Below, one piece after another: positions 41,916 to 50,306 of a stretch of 54,525 nt of DNA. How positions within the stretch are numbered: the stretch's first letter is position 1; every line of letters starts with the position of its first letter. This stretch comes from an uncultured Bacteroidales bacterium (GTDB lineage Bacteria; Bacteroidota; Bacteroidia; Bacteroidales; UBA932), in NCBI GenBank assembly GCA_905234285.1, contig CAJOHK010000008.1, positions 1 to 54,525 on the forward strand, given 5' to 3'. A program made the translations under genes and the position numbers. A model generated the notes under the pieces. The model searched no databases. It had not been told where the DNA came from and saw only the letters and a list, made by a program, of their open reading frames with translations.

Positions 41916-42758
41916 TTATTGCTCCTCTATCTCTTTGGGTGTTTCCGGATTATTCAACGTCTTGGCATTCTCAGAGGATATAATGCTTCTTCCCAACTGG
42001 TCTTCCAAGGCTTCGCGAGCCACTTTGGCCACGCCACCTCCTCTGCGGGCGATATCGATGCTATGGGTGATTGTCCCGGGGTCCTCATTCTGCGATATCT
42101 CCCTGGTTGCCACTTCGGCAAGCGTGGTTAGAGCACTTTCCGTATCAGTCATATTGTCTCTAAGGTTTTCTTTTTTCAGGCCTTTAAGATGCTTATATTC
42201 TTTCGCAGTCATGCCCGACCATACCTCATAAATCGCATTTGTCAGGATTGCATATTGCTTTTCCTTTACACCAACTCGTTTCCATTCATCGGTAAGTTTC
42301 TTACGTTCCCTTTTGCCTTGAAGTCGTTGATTGATCCACTCCTCCGAGTATCCCTTGCGCCGATACATCTCTATGGCCCGGTCAATAGAGATCTCCGGAT
42401 CTATCATTTCATCAATCCGTTCGCTGGCAACTCGCGCAATCCATACTTTTATAGGTTCGACCTTCGGAGATGGTATTGACTGAACAAGACGGAAGAGTTG
42501 CTCTTGATCGGCAACATCTGTAGCATACATTTTCCCGTCCGACGATTTCATTTTCAGTTGTCCGATTTTTTCGGACAACTCACTCCCTTCTGCAATCAGT
42601 TTCCGTTTCAGGTCGGACCAATACTTTCTTGGGCGATCCGTATCCACCAGTGCAGCTATAATATCTATTACGGAGAAATACCACTTCTCCTCGGCATCGT
42701 TCCAGGCAGTTCTTATCTGCTTCTCTCCAAATAGTTGTATCTGTTCCAAGTTTGACAT
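41916..42758 (-). CDS. Bro-N domain protein, DinD-like
   Basis: 280 residues from MSNLEQIQLFGEKQIRTAWN. The N-terminal Bro-N fold (WNDAEEKWYFSVIDIIAALV, DRPRKYWSDLKRKL) is found in phage antirepressors and DNA-damage-inducible DinD proteins. The middle part (SIDRAIEMYRRKGYSEEWIN, RLQGKRERKKLTDEWKRVGV) and the tail with ITHSIDIARRGGGVAKVARE match DinD-like proteins. Possible role: DNA-bound regulator, phage-derived or DNA-damage linked. Upstream extension to 42863 passes over the -7 box, so it is rejected. The gene is flanked by a tRNA and repeat islands and is AT-richer than its surroundings, consistent with horizontal origin. Confidence 0.8.
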   Translation of the reverse strand: MSNLEQIQLFGEKQIRTAWNDAEEKWYFSVIDIIAALVDTDRPRKYWSDLKRKLIAEGSELSEKIGQLKMKSSDGKMYATDVADQEQLFRLVQSIPSPKVEPIKVWIARVASERIDEMIDPEISIDRAIEMYRRKGYSEEWINQRLQGKRERKKLTDEWKRVGVKEKQYAILTNAIYEVWSGMTAKEYKHLKGLKKENLRDNMTDTESALTTLAEVATREISQNEDPGTITHSIDIARRGGGVAKVAREALEDQLGRSIISSENAKTLNNPETPKEIEEQ

Positions 42759-42778
42759 AGTCCGATATGTTTGTTCAA

Positions 42779-42786
42779 CAAATCTA
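42779..42786 (-). promoter_or_regulatory. -7 box of the Bro-N gene
   Basis: Minus strand TAGATTTG, 20 nt before the ATG; TTG lies 5' of it. Confidence 0.6.
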
Positions 42787-42799
42787 CAAACAACAATCA

Positions 42800-43040
42800 A
42801 CAGCTGCAAGAGGAAAGTGCTTTGGATTCGGCAAAAACTCATGATTTTTCCACAATCGCTCAATCCCCTCCAACAAAAGGTTCGAGAATACCACGGTTAG
42901 GGGCACTGAAAATCCCTCTTAATCGCTTGATTTTGAGGGTTTTTTATTTTTTATGGGTATACTTTTTGCCCCTGATTTCAACAGACTGCAGACCTAATCC
43001 CCCGGACCCCCTGGGTCGCTTCGCTCCGAATCCCCCACTG
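42800..43040. other. Gap with a terminator-like hairpin and a tRNA-3'-end-like string
   Basis: No gene recognised. GGTTCGAGAATACC and GGGGCACTGAAAATCCC (about 42881-42915) resemble the T arm/3' end seen after tRNA integration. They are followed by the hairpin CCCTC/GAGGG with TTTTTT (about 42912-42945). This could be an attachment-site remnant of a mobile element. Confidence 0.35.
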
Positions 43041-43136
43041 CTCGTAACATGCAAGAATTCATGCACGTTACGAGCATTTTGGGCCGATTTTGCTCTTAAT
43101 GTGCATAGCTTTCTGCACATTACGCGCACTTGGAAC
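43041..43136. repeat. Composite repeat element, copy 2, first module
   Basis: CTCGTAACATGCA and TGCACGTTACGAG form a palindrome. It leads directly into CATTTTGGGCCGATTTTG and the next palindrome CTCTTAATGTGCA / TGCACATTACG. Unit spacing is about 53 nt. Same order as copy 1 at 20921. Confidence 0.8.
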
Positions 43137-43149
43137 TGACTATGAACAA

Positions 43150-43391
43150 GCCGGCGGCAGGCAGTGAAGTAGGGGGTGCATAGAGAGGAGCGCAGTGGAG
43201 GCCGGTAAAATGGGCGTGCCCGAAGGGATGCCTGTGTTCGGGAAAACGGCGAGACGGAGGTATACAGGCCCGGCAAAAGCGCACCGCGACGATGCGGCAG
43301 GGAAAAAGTAGATTCACAGGCAAGCCCATTTTGCCGTAAGCCGGAACAGCGACGAACGTGAGCACCCCCTACTTCACTGCCTGCCGCCGGC
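43150..43391. repeat. 242-nt element with a perfect 30-bp inverted repeat
   Basis: The left arm 43150-43179 and right arm 43362-43391 are exact reverse complements. Inside, AAAATGGGC pairs with GCCCATTTT and GCCTGTG with CACAGGC, so the whole element can fold into a long rod. The left side also contains the 38-nt module shared with copy 1 (ending GAGGAGCGCAGTGGAGG). No convincing coding frame lies within. Confidence 0.85.
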
Positions 43392-43522
43392 CTCTGGTCC
43401 CCGAAACTCCCAGAGTTGACACGCGCCACGCTCGTGGAAAGGCTACACTAGTCCAAAGGAAGGGATACCCTGCGACTCCACATTCATCTAAAAGAAAATG
43501 TCTAAAGTCATGTCGGCTTTGT

Positions 43523-43634
43523 TGGGCCAGGTCCCATTTCAAGATGTGGACCTAGCCCATAAATTGTTCCATAGACAGCACTGGAAGCCATACTCTGCGG
43601 GCCAGGCTCAAGGGTAAAAAGTAGACCTAGCCCA
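43523..43634. repeat. Pair of GGACCTAGCCCA palindromes
   Basis: TGGGCCAGGTCC and GGACCTAGCCCA (43523-43559) flank a 13-nt centre. A related, imperfect pair (GGGCCAGGCTC / GACCTAGCCCA) follows at 43599-43634. Arms unlike those of the other families here. It lies just past the stop of the lipoprotein gene. Confidence 0.6.
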
Positions 43635-43662
43635 AATAATGAGCAGACACAACACCTGGAAG

Positions 43663-44457
43663 TTAGTTACGGTAAGCTATATCAAACTCAAAGAACGAAG
43701 AGGTGGTTTTACTGGACCATTTCGCTTTTGTCACCCGGCCCTTGTCATCAAAAGAATAAGAGATAGGGGTCTCATTATCCGAATCTATCCAAAACGGGAC
43801 CGGGGTCTTCAACAAATGCTTATTACGTAATCCGGGAAAAGCCAGGAATGGAGGCAGAACTAAAGACGAGCCCATATCATCAAGCAAGTAGTGCGTAAAA
43901 TCGATACTATAATCATCGGGATAATCTGTATACGAATACGTGATTTCTTCTGAAGAATTTTCATTTTGTCTTTTTAAATCTCCATCCGTATAGTTTAGAG
44001 TTCTCTTGGCGGTGTATGTATCTGTAGAAATATCAATCACAACTGTGTTGTTATTGGGATAGGAGATGGTTCTGTTTCGCCGGTCACCAAAATTGTCCGT
44101 ACCAGAATAGGATATTAAGCGTCCCTGAGAATCAGTAGTCATCTCCTCTGACCCCCCGTTCCAAGAGGCAACAATCTTATTCCCGTCATACGAATAAACA
44201 ATCCGGTAGTACTCTTCACCGCCATCTTTTCGGATTACCTCTTTACAACGGCCGTTTTCATCGTACTGGAATGAGAAGGTCGAAACACCATTATAGGTGG
44301 TCATTTTTAAGGAAGAAATGTATTTATTCTCCTTAAGGCCTACCGAACCACCAACGTCCTCCTTCTCGTCATTATTGTCCTTATCCTTCTTATCGCAAGA
44401 CAGAATAAGGAAAAAAGGGATGAGTGCAAATGTGATAAAAAGAGCTGTCTTTTTCAT
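43663..44457 (-). CDS. Lipoprotein, DUF4595-like (YD/RHS-type repeats)
   Basis: 264 residues with lipobox FLILSCDKK and a short acidic linker. Repeated beta motifs of the YD type occur: FQYDENGRCKEVIRK, YSYDGNKIVASWNG, DSQGRLISYSG, FDDKGRVTKAKW. The arrangement is typical of DUF4595-like Bacteroides lipoproteins, likely surface-exposed beta-rich structures. It follows the FISUMP lipoprotein by 18 nt. Confidence 0.7.
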   Translation of the reverse strand: MKKTALFITFALIPFFLILSCDKKDKDNNDEKEDVGGSVGLKENKYISSLKMTTYNGVSTFSFQYDENGRCKEVIRKDGGEEYYRIVYSYDGNKIVASWNGGSEEMTTDSQGRLISYSGTDNFGDRRNRTISYPNNNTVVIDISTDTYTAKRTLNYTDGDLKRQNENSSEEITYSYTDYPDDYSIDFTHYLLDDMGSSLVLPPFLAFPGLRNKHLLKTPVPFWIDSDNETPISYSFDDKGRVTKAKWSSKTTSSFFEFDIAYRN

Positions 44458-44475
44458 ATAACAAGGTATTATTCT

Positions 44476-45210
44476 TTATTCTATAACGGCACGGATAGAA
44501 AAACCATATTGACGGCTACCGTAGTCCGGGCGAATTGTGTCGTCAAAGAAGTTCAGATGCCAGGCCGATTCCGGGCTTTGACCACCAAGCCCTTCGAGAG
44601 GGCCTGTATAAAGTGCAGTGGACCAATAGTAACCTGCTTCTCCCACATAAAATGGAGCCGATTCCTCGCCCTTAAAACCCGCAGCGGGAAAGAAGACGGA
44701 TTGATTCTTGGCTAAATAGGTAACTGACCATCCGGGATGCCCGTTCAAAGACTTCCATTCCCACTTATAACTTGAATTCGTGCTTGTAGAAACAAGTTCA
44801 TCTACTTCGGATCTTGTGGGCATACGCCATTTGCCGCCCAACTTTACGTGGGCAGTATCATCGGCCGCATCCAGGACACGCTTGTTGTCGACAGTTCCAT
44901 ACTCGCCATCATAGTTGTATTTGGAAAGGGAGTAGTAAGTAGGATAGATGATGGCCCATTTATAGCTTTTCCAACTAAAATCTTTCTTGTTCTCAATTTC
45001 TCCCCAGGCATAGTAATCTCCGTACTCCTCGGGAGCTGTTGCTCCAAGATTCGTATTGGCCCACTTGACGCTAAGGCCCAAGTCTACAGCCACCGGGAGC
45101 CCAGGTGTCGCAGGGGTTCCTTCTTGGGCATCTTCTTTATCCTGAACGGTCTTTCCACTGCAGGAAAACAGCAACAGAACAGCTGTGGTAAGAAATGCAA
45201 TCCTTTTCAT
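44476..45210 (-). CDS. FISUMP/DUF1566-like lipoprotein
   Basis: 244 residues from MKRIAFLTTAVLLLFSCSG. The body is a single FISUMP-type domain: VDLGLSVKWANTNLGA, EYGDYYAWGEIENKKDF, GGKWRMPTRSEVDELV, YWSTALY and the closing YGFSIRAVIE. Such domains are abundant in Bacteroidales surface lipoproteins. The upstream frame to 45372 has no Met with a signal peptide. A -7-like box TAACTTTA lies about 20 nt upstream (45229-45236). Confidence 0.8.
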   Translation of the reverse strand: MKRIAFLTTAVLLLFSCSGKTVQDKEDAQEGTPATPGLPVAVDLGLSVKWANTNLGATAPEEYGDYYAWGEIENKKDFSWKSYKWAIIYPTYYSLSKYNYDGEYGTVDNKRVLDAADDTAHVKLGGKWRMPTRSEVDELVSTSTNSSYKWEWKSLNGHPGWSVTYLAKNQSVFFPAAGFKGEESAPFYVGEAGYYWSTALYTGPLEGLGGQSPESAWHLNFFDDTIRPDYGSRQYGFSIRAVIE

Positions 45211-45255
45211 AGATGGAATTATTTGTGCTAAAGTTACTACTATATATCCATAACG

Positions 45256-45292
45256 CAAAAAAAAACCGACCTCACTTGGAGGCCGGTTTTTC
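45256..45292 (-). terminator. Terminator of secDF
   Basis: On the minus strand, AAACCGGCCTCC pairs with GGAGGTCGGTTT-like sequence (loop AAGT), then T8. It lies 18 nt after the secDF stop and separates it from the lipoprotein operon. Confidence 0.85.
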
Positions 45293-45310
45293 ATTACGTG
45301 TGCGTATACC

Positions 45311-48253
45311 TTATTTTTTAGCGTTACGCTTGGCAGCGGCGGAAGCAGCATCGAACATGACAGGCGTACCAATCATGATGGAGGCGTAGGTACCGATAAT
45401 CACACCCAGGCACAGGGCCACGGCCAGACCGCGGATGCTTTCTCCGCCGAAGATGGCGATGGCAAGCATCGGGAGGAGGGTGGACACGGAGGTGTTCATG
45501 GTACGGGTGAGGGTGGCGTTGAGGGCCGTGTTCACCGTGGTGCGGAAGTCTTCCTTCGGGTGCAGGCCGCGCTGCTCACGGATACGGTCAAAGATAACCA
45601 CGTTATCGTTGATGGCGTAACCGATGATGGTAAGGATAGCGGCGATGAAGGTTTGGTCTACATCCAGGTTGAACGGCAGGATACCGTTGAACAGGGAGAA
45701 GAAGCCAATGACGATGAGGGCCGTATGGGCCAGGGAAACCACACCGCCAAGACCCCAGGCCCAGCCTTTGAAGCGAACGGCAATGTAGCCGAAGATAACC
45801 AGCAGAGCCAGGAACACAGCGATGAAAGCGCTGCGGGTGATATCACGGGCGATGGTAGGACCTACCTTGTCGGAGGAGATGATACCGTTGGGGTTCTCCA
45901 GGGTAGAGGTGAAGTTGGCCAGGGTAATTTCCTCGGCGTAGAAGCCCTGCAGGGCCTGGAAGAGGAGAGCCTCTACCTCGGCGTCTACGGTGGTGCTTTC
46001 GTCGTTGTTCTTGTACTGGGTGGTAATCTTCATCTGGGCGTCGCCACCGAACTGCTTCACTTCCACGGAGTACTGGTCAATGCCCTCGGCCTCGGCGGCA
46101 GCCTTGAAGACATCCTCCACGCTGGCGCGTACTTCCTCGGCGGTGACGCTCTTGTCGAAGCGCACGACGTAGGTACGGCCACCGGTGAAGTCTACACCGT
46201 AGCTGAAGCCCTTGAGGGAGATGCTGGCGATGGAGATCACGATGAGGATACCGGAGATGAGGTAGCTCCACTTCTTGGCACCGATGAAGTCTACATGGGT
46301 GTTCTTGAGGAAGTTCTTGGTGAGGTTGTTGGACAGGCTCACGGTCTTACCGGCCTTGATGCGGTCATCGAAGATGATGCGGGTGATGAAGATGGAAGTG
46401 AGCACAGAGGTGATGATACCGATGATGAGGGTGGTGGCAAAGCCCTGCACAGGACCGGAACCGAACAAATAGAGGATGATACCGGTGAGGAGGGTGGTCA
46501 CCTGACCGTCGATGATGGCGCTGTAGGCGTTCTTGTAACCGTCGGCCACTGCCAGGGAGAAGCCCTTGCCGGCAGCCAGTTCTTCCTTGATGCGCTCGTA
46601 GATAATCACGTTGGCATCTACGGCCATACCCAGGGTTAACACCAGACCGGCGATACCGGGCAGGGTAAGGACGGCGCCGAAGCTCACGAGCACGCCGAAG
46701 AGCAGGAGTACGTTGCACAGGAGGGCGGCATCGGCGATGAGACCGGCACCCTGATAGAAGAACACCATGTACACCAGCACCAGGCAGAAGGCGATGAGGA
46801 AGGAAATGAGACCGGCCTTGATGGAAGCGCTACCCAGGGAAGGACCCACAACCTGCTCCTGAATGATGGTGGCAGGGGCGGGGAGCTTACCGGATTTGAG
46901 CACGTTGGCCAAGTCTTCGGCTTCCTGTACGTCGAAGTTACCGGTAATCTCGGAGGAGCCGCCGGTAATCTCGGCGTTAACGGTAGGATAGGAATACACC
47001 AGACCATCCAGGACAATGGCGACCTGTTTGCCGATGTTGTCCTTGGTGAGGCGGGCCCAGATGCTGGCGCCCTCGGCGTTCATGGTCATGGACACGGAAG
47101 GAGCAGCGCTGCCGCCCTTCTGGGCGCCGTTGAAGTTGACGCGGGCGTCGGTGACTACACCACCGTCCAGGGGAGCCTTGCCGTCACGGGAGGTAGCCTT
47201 GATGGCCACCAGCTCGTACAGGTTGGAACCCTTCACCAGCTCGGTGGGTTTTACGGTCCACAGACCACGGAAGCCCTGAGGAAGGACATCGGTGGCCATG
47301 GCGAAGTAACGGTTGACGGTAGAAGTATCCACACCGGCGGCGAAGCCCAGGCAGGCGTTGTTCCAACCGGAAGGAGAGAACACGCGGAAGAGCGGGTTGG
47401 ACACGGCGGTGCTGTCGCCAAGGTTGGTGAGAACCTCGGACACGCGGGCACCTACGGCGTACAGGTCTACCTCGTTGCCCTGATAGGTGGGCCAGAATTC
47501 GAGGGAGGCGGTACCCTGCAGGAGCTTACGTACACGCTCGGGGTCCTTGACACCGGGCAGCTCGATGAGGATTTTGCCGGAATTGCCAACCTGCTGGATG
47601 TTGGGCTGGGTTACGCCAAAACGGTCGATACGGTTGCGGAGCACGTTGAAGGAGTTGTCCACGGCGCTCTTGGCTTCCTGGCGGATGACGCTCACAACCT
47701 CGGCGTTGGTGGCATCGTTAGACACCTTCTCGCGAAGCTCGTAGGTGGCGAAGATCTCGGCCAGACGACGGCCGGGGGCCACTTTCTCCCAAGCATCGGC
47801 AAAGAGGCCGATGAAGTCCTGGCTGGAGTTCACGTTGTTGGCCTTGGCCTGCGCAAGGGCGGCCACAAAGTCCGGATCCGTGCTGTTGCCGGAGAGGGCT
47901 TTTACCAAATCTTCCAGCTGAACCTGCAGCATGACGTTCATACCGCCCTTAAGGTCCAGACCCAGGTTGATTTCCTTTTCCTTGGTGCTCTTATAGCTGT
48001 AGCCCAGGAATACATTCTCGTTGCTGATAGAGTCGATGTAGGCTCTGTTTCTGATGGCCGCCACGGAGTCCTGAACATATTCGCGGACATCGGCGGCTAC
48101 ATTGTTTGATTCTACGAACTGGATGGCCTGAGCCTCGGCATACTTGGCGGCTTTGCTTTCCTCAATACGGGTAATAGCCGTGAAGGAAAGCTGCCAGATG
48201 CTGGCAAGACCGAGCAGGATCGCTACAAATCGAATCCAACCTTTACTTTGCAT
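45311..48253 (-). CDS. secDF: Protein translocase SecD-SecF fusion
   Basis: 980 residues. The SecD half has the P1 periplasmic domain and TM motifs (NLGLDLKGGMNVMLQVQLED, LTLGMAVDANVIIYERIKEE). The SecF half carries GVDFTGGRTYVVRF, IGYAINDNVVIFDRIREQRG and NTSVSTLLPMLAIAIFGGES. It uses the proton motive force to complete protein export through SecYEG. The fused form is standard in Bacteroidetes. Monocistronic, with its own -7 box and terminator. Confidence 0.97.
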   Translation of the reverse strand: MQSKGWIRFVAILLGLASIWQLSFTAITRIEESKAAKYAEAQAIQFVESNNVAADVREYVQDSVAAIRNRAYIDSISNENVFLGYSYKSTKEKEINLGLDLKGGMNVMLQVQLEDLVKALSGNSTDPDFVAALAQAKANNVNSSQDFIGLFADAWEKVAPGRRLAEIFATYELREKVSNDATNAEVVSVIRQEAKSAVDNSFNVLRNRIDRFGVTQPNIQQVGNSGKILIELPGVKDPERVRKLLQGTASLEFWPTYQGNEVDLYAVGARVSEVLTNLGDSTAVSNPLFRVFSPSGWNNACLGFAAGVDTSTVNRYFAMATDVLPQGFRGLWTVKPTELVKGSNLYELVAIKATSRDGKAPLDGGVVTDARVNFNGAQKGGSAAPSVSMTMNAEGASIWARLTKDNIGKQVAIVLDGLVYSYPTVNAEITGGSSEITGNFDVQEAEDLANVLKSGKLPAPATIIQEQVVGPSLGSASIKAGLISFLIAFCLVLVYMVFFYQGAGLIADAALLCNVLLLFGVLVSFGAVLTLPGIAGLVLTLGMAVDANVIIYERIKEELAAGKGFSLAVADGYKNAYSAIIDGQVTTLLTGIILYLFGSGPVQGFATTLIIGIITSVLTSIFITRIIFDDRIKAGKTVSLSNNLTKNFLKNTHVDFIGAKKWSYLISGILIVISIASISLKGFSYGVDFTGGRTYVVRFDKSVTAEEVRASVEDVFKAAAEAEGIDQYSVEVKQFGGDAQMKITTQYKNNDESTTVDAEVEALLFQALQGFYAEEITLANFTSTLENPNGIISSDKVGPTIARDITRSAFIAVFLALLVIFGYIAVRFKGWAWGLGGVVSLAHTALIVIGFFSLFNGILPFNLDVDQTFIAAILTIIGYAINDNVVIFDRIREQRGLHPKEDFRTTVNTALNATLTRTMNTSVSTLLPMLAIAIFGGESIRGLAVALCLGVIIGTYASIMIGTPVMFDAASAAAKRNAKK

Positions 48254-48328
48254 TTCTTTATGGTTTAAATTAATTAATTTCTTTTGGGCTTGCGGCAGTG
48301 TCTTTAGACACTACGGCAAAATAGGTTG

Positions 48329-48336
48329 CAAATTTA
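48329..48336 (-). promoter_or_regulatory. -7 box of secDF
   Basis: Minus strand TAAATTTG, about 75 nt upstream of the secDF ATG. Confidence 0.6.
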
Positions 48337-48377
48337 CGATTTTTTTCTGATTTACGAACTTTCTGCTAACTATTTCT

Positions 48378-48385
48378 TAATTTTG
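48378..48385 (+). promoter_or_regulatory. -7 box of the PD40 gene
   Basis: TAATTTTG, 15 nt before the ATG at 48400; divergent from the secDF box. Confidence 0.6.
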
Positions 48386-48399
48386 CAGGCTACATCATT

Positions 48400-50019
48400 A
48401 TGAAACGGCGTTTTTTCACCATATTTCTGGCACTGCTGACGGGGGGTCCCCTGGCCGGTCAGGTATGGTGGGAAGTACCCCAGCCCACAGAAGAGGCCAC
48501 CCCTGCCGTAAATCTTAGTGCCACTGTACAGCGGGCCATCGCCCGCGGCGACAGCCTGCACCGGGCCTACTGCTTTCAGGAAGCCATCGGCCAGTACCTG
48601 TCCGTTAAGGTTTCCGGGAAAAAGGAGCAGGCGTCCCTGGACCGGAAAATTGCCGCCGCCCAGAATGCCCTCAACCTCACCGATTTCTGTGCCGACGTGC
48701 ACGTAGTGGCCCGCCAGCGCTTCTCCCGCAAGGATTTCTTTCTCTTCTATCCCCTGCAGGCCCAGGCATGGCACCCCTCCCCCAACCCGCTGGATTCGCT
48801 GGGAGATTATCCTGTGTACGCCCCAAAGGGAACCGACGTCATCTATTTCTCGGCCCGGGACCGCGCCGGATCGCGCAGCCTGTTCATCACCGAGGACCTG
48901 GACAGCCTGTGGCGCGCACCCCGTCTGCTGGGCGAGATGCAGCTCTCCACCGGCAGCGAGATTTTCCCCATGCTCTCCCCCGACGGACGCACGCTTGTTT
49001 TTGCCTCGGACGGGCTGTCGGGCATGGGCGGATTCGACTTATTCTCAAGCACTTGGGACGAGGAACGCGCCGCCTGGAGCACGCCGGTAAACCTGGGCTT
49101 TCCCTTTAACTCCCCTGCCGACGATTTCCTCCTGGCCGATACGGAAGATGGCAAATACACGCTCTTCGCTTCCAATAGGGACTGCTCGGCCGACAGCGTG
49201 TACATCTACGTGCTGGACTTCGAGGCGCAGCGGGCCCGAAAGAGCGTTTCCCGCCCCGCCGACCTCCGGCGCCTCTCCGAGCTCAAGCCGGTAGAAGACC
49301 CCACGCGTATTGACAACGCATCGGCCATGGCGCACGATGTGCCGTCCAACGCCAATACGCGCCTGTACATGCGTAAAATGGCAGAAGCGCGCGCGCTCAG
49401 GGACTCCATCTATCGGCAGGAAAAAGCCCTGGACGAGCTGCGGCTAAGGCTGTCCATGGCGGACGAAGGAGAGACGGCGGCATTGTCGGCGCGCATCCGG
49501 GACAAGGAAGTCGCCATTGTGCCGCTGAGACAGCTGCTGGAGGAGGTGAACCTGGAAATCAGCCTGGTAGAACAGAGCTTTTTGCGGAGCGGCGTGGTGT
49601 CCAGCCGGGAAGACCGGGAGGTGGTGGGCGCCAGCCAGGGTTATACTTTTGCCAAGAACGGCATGGGAGCGCCGCTCCGCATCAAGGTGGCCCGGCATCC
49701 GTCCCTCTCCTCTTTCCGGGTAATGCCCGTGGGCCGATTCGCCCTTGACAACACCCTCCCCGCCGGCGTGGTGTATCAGATAGAGCTGTTCAACAGCACG
49801 CGGCACGCCACCCTGGAAGATATTCGCGGCCTCTCCCCCGTGTACGAGCGCCTGGGGGCCAATTTGCGCTACGCCTACTGCGTGGGCGTATTCTCCACCT
49901 ATGTCCAGGCCCTGCTGGATTTGAACACCGTCCGCGTCCTGGGCTTTCCCGACGCCCGCATAGTGGCCTTCAGCGACGGCCGCCCCATCCCCGTAGACCA
50001 GGCCCGCCAGGAGGAATAA
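48400..50019 (+). CDS. Exported PD40 beta-propeller protein with SPOR-like C terminus
   Basis: 539 residues, signal peptide ending PLAG/QVWW. A helical TPR-like part (residues 40-100) precedes a WD40-like PD40 section: YPVYAPKGTDVIYFSARDRA, FPMLSPDGRTLVFASDGLSG followed by MGGFDLFSS. A coiled coil comes next, and then a C-terminal region AYCVGVFSTYVQALLDLNTV with DARIVAFSDGRPI, similar to a SPOR peptidoglycan-binding fold. The MGGFDLF motif and domain order resemble PorE-type and related Bacteroidetes envelope proteins. Likely periplasmic, linking peptidoglycan and a secretion or motility-derived complex; the exact role is inferred. Confidence 0.75.
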   Translation: MKRRFFTIFLALLTGGPLAGQVWWEVPQPTEEATPAVNLSATVQRAIARGDSLHRAYCFQEAIGQYLSVKVSGKKEQASLDRKIAAAQNALNLTDFCADVHVVARQRFSRKDFFLFYPLQAQAWHPSPNPLDSLGDYPVYAPKGTDVIYFSARDRAGSRSLFITEDLDSLWRAPRLLGEMQLSTGSEIFPMLSPDGRTLVFASDGLSGMGGFDLFSSTWDEERAAWSTPVNLGFPFNSPADDFLLADTEDGKYTLFASNRDCSADSVYIYVLDFEAQRARKSVSRPADLRRLSELKPVEDPTRIDNASAMAHDVPSNANTRLYMRKMAEARALRDSIYRQEKALDELRLRLSMADEGETAALSARIRDKEVAIVPLRQLLEEVNLEISLVEQSFLRSGVVSSREDREVVGASQGYTFAKNGMGAPLRIKVARHPSLSSFRVMPVGRFALDNTLPAGVVYQIELFNSTRHATLEDIRGLSPVYERLGANLRYAYCVGVFSTYVQALLDLNTVRVLGFPDARIVAFSDGRPIPVDQARQEE

Positions 50020-50047
50020 ATTTTTTTGTGATTATTCAAAAAAGGTG

Positions 50048-50055
50048 TATCTTTG
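50048..50055 (+). promoter_or_regulatory. -7 box of the degenerate tRNA-Ser
   Basis: TATCTTTG with TTTG about 20 nt upstream; typical tRNA promoter. Confidence 0.65.
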
Positions 50056-50098
50056 CAGTCCCGTCCGCTTACGACGGAGTTTCAAACGCTTTAAGCCC

Positions 50099-50190
50099 GG
50101 AGGGGTGGGTGAGTGGCTGAAACCAGCAGTTTGCTAAACTGCCGTACGGGTTATTCTGTACCACGAGTTAGATATTGGCGGGCCCTGCCG
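50099..50190 (+). pseudogene. Degenerate tRNA-Ser(GCT), T arm lost
   Basis: The first 50 nt are a normal serine tRNA: acceptor GGAGGGG, GTGAGTGGCTGAAACC in the D arm, then the anticodon stem-loop GCAGT-TTGCTAA-ACTGC (anticodon GCT). After the variable arm (GTAC...GTAC) the expected GGGTTCGAATCCC T arm is replaced by ACGAGTTAGATATTGGC. The presumed 3' acceptor CCCTGCC pairs only imperfectly with the 5' strand. The promoter is intact. Probably a tRNA pseudogene left by insertion or recombination, unless the assembly is chimeric here. Confidence 0.65.
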
Positions 50191-50212
50191 ACAAAATCTC
50201 AACAAAGTTTAA

Positions 50213-50246
50213 AAATGCCTTCTACAGCAATGTGGGAGGCGTTTTT
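50213..50246 (+). terminator. Terminator after tRNA-Ser
   Basis: ATGCCTTC and GGGAGGCGT pair imperfectly, followed by TTTTT on the plus strand. Confidence 0.55.
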
Positions 50247-50256
50247 CGTTTATACC

Positions 50257-50288
50257 AAAAAAGGGCAGCCCTTACGAGCTACCCTTTA
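50257..50288 (-). terminator. Terminator of tonB
   Basis: Minus strand AAAGGGTAGC and GGCTGCCCTTT pair, followed by T6, 18 nt after the tonB stop. Confidence 0.7.
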
Positions 50289-50306
50289 AAAGAATGTGTG
50301 CAATCT

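Noticed and set aside
43150..43391. Integron attC site or group II intron
   Set aside because: No RYYYAAC/GTTRRRY core sites, no intron domain V, and no integrase or reverse transcriptase nearby.
42944..43429. 161-residue minus-strand frame, similar to one at 20766-21227
   Set aside because: The similarity (CTLRAKSA-like) is due to the repeated DNA module itself. No start signals, and the frame crosses the 30-bp inverted repeat.
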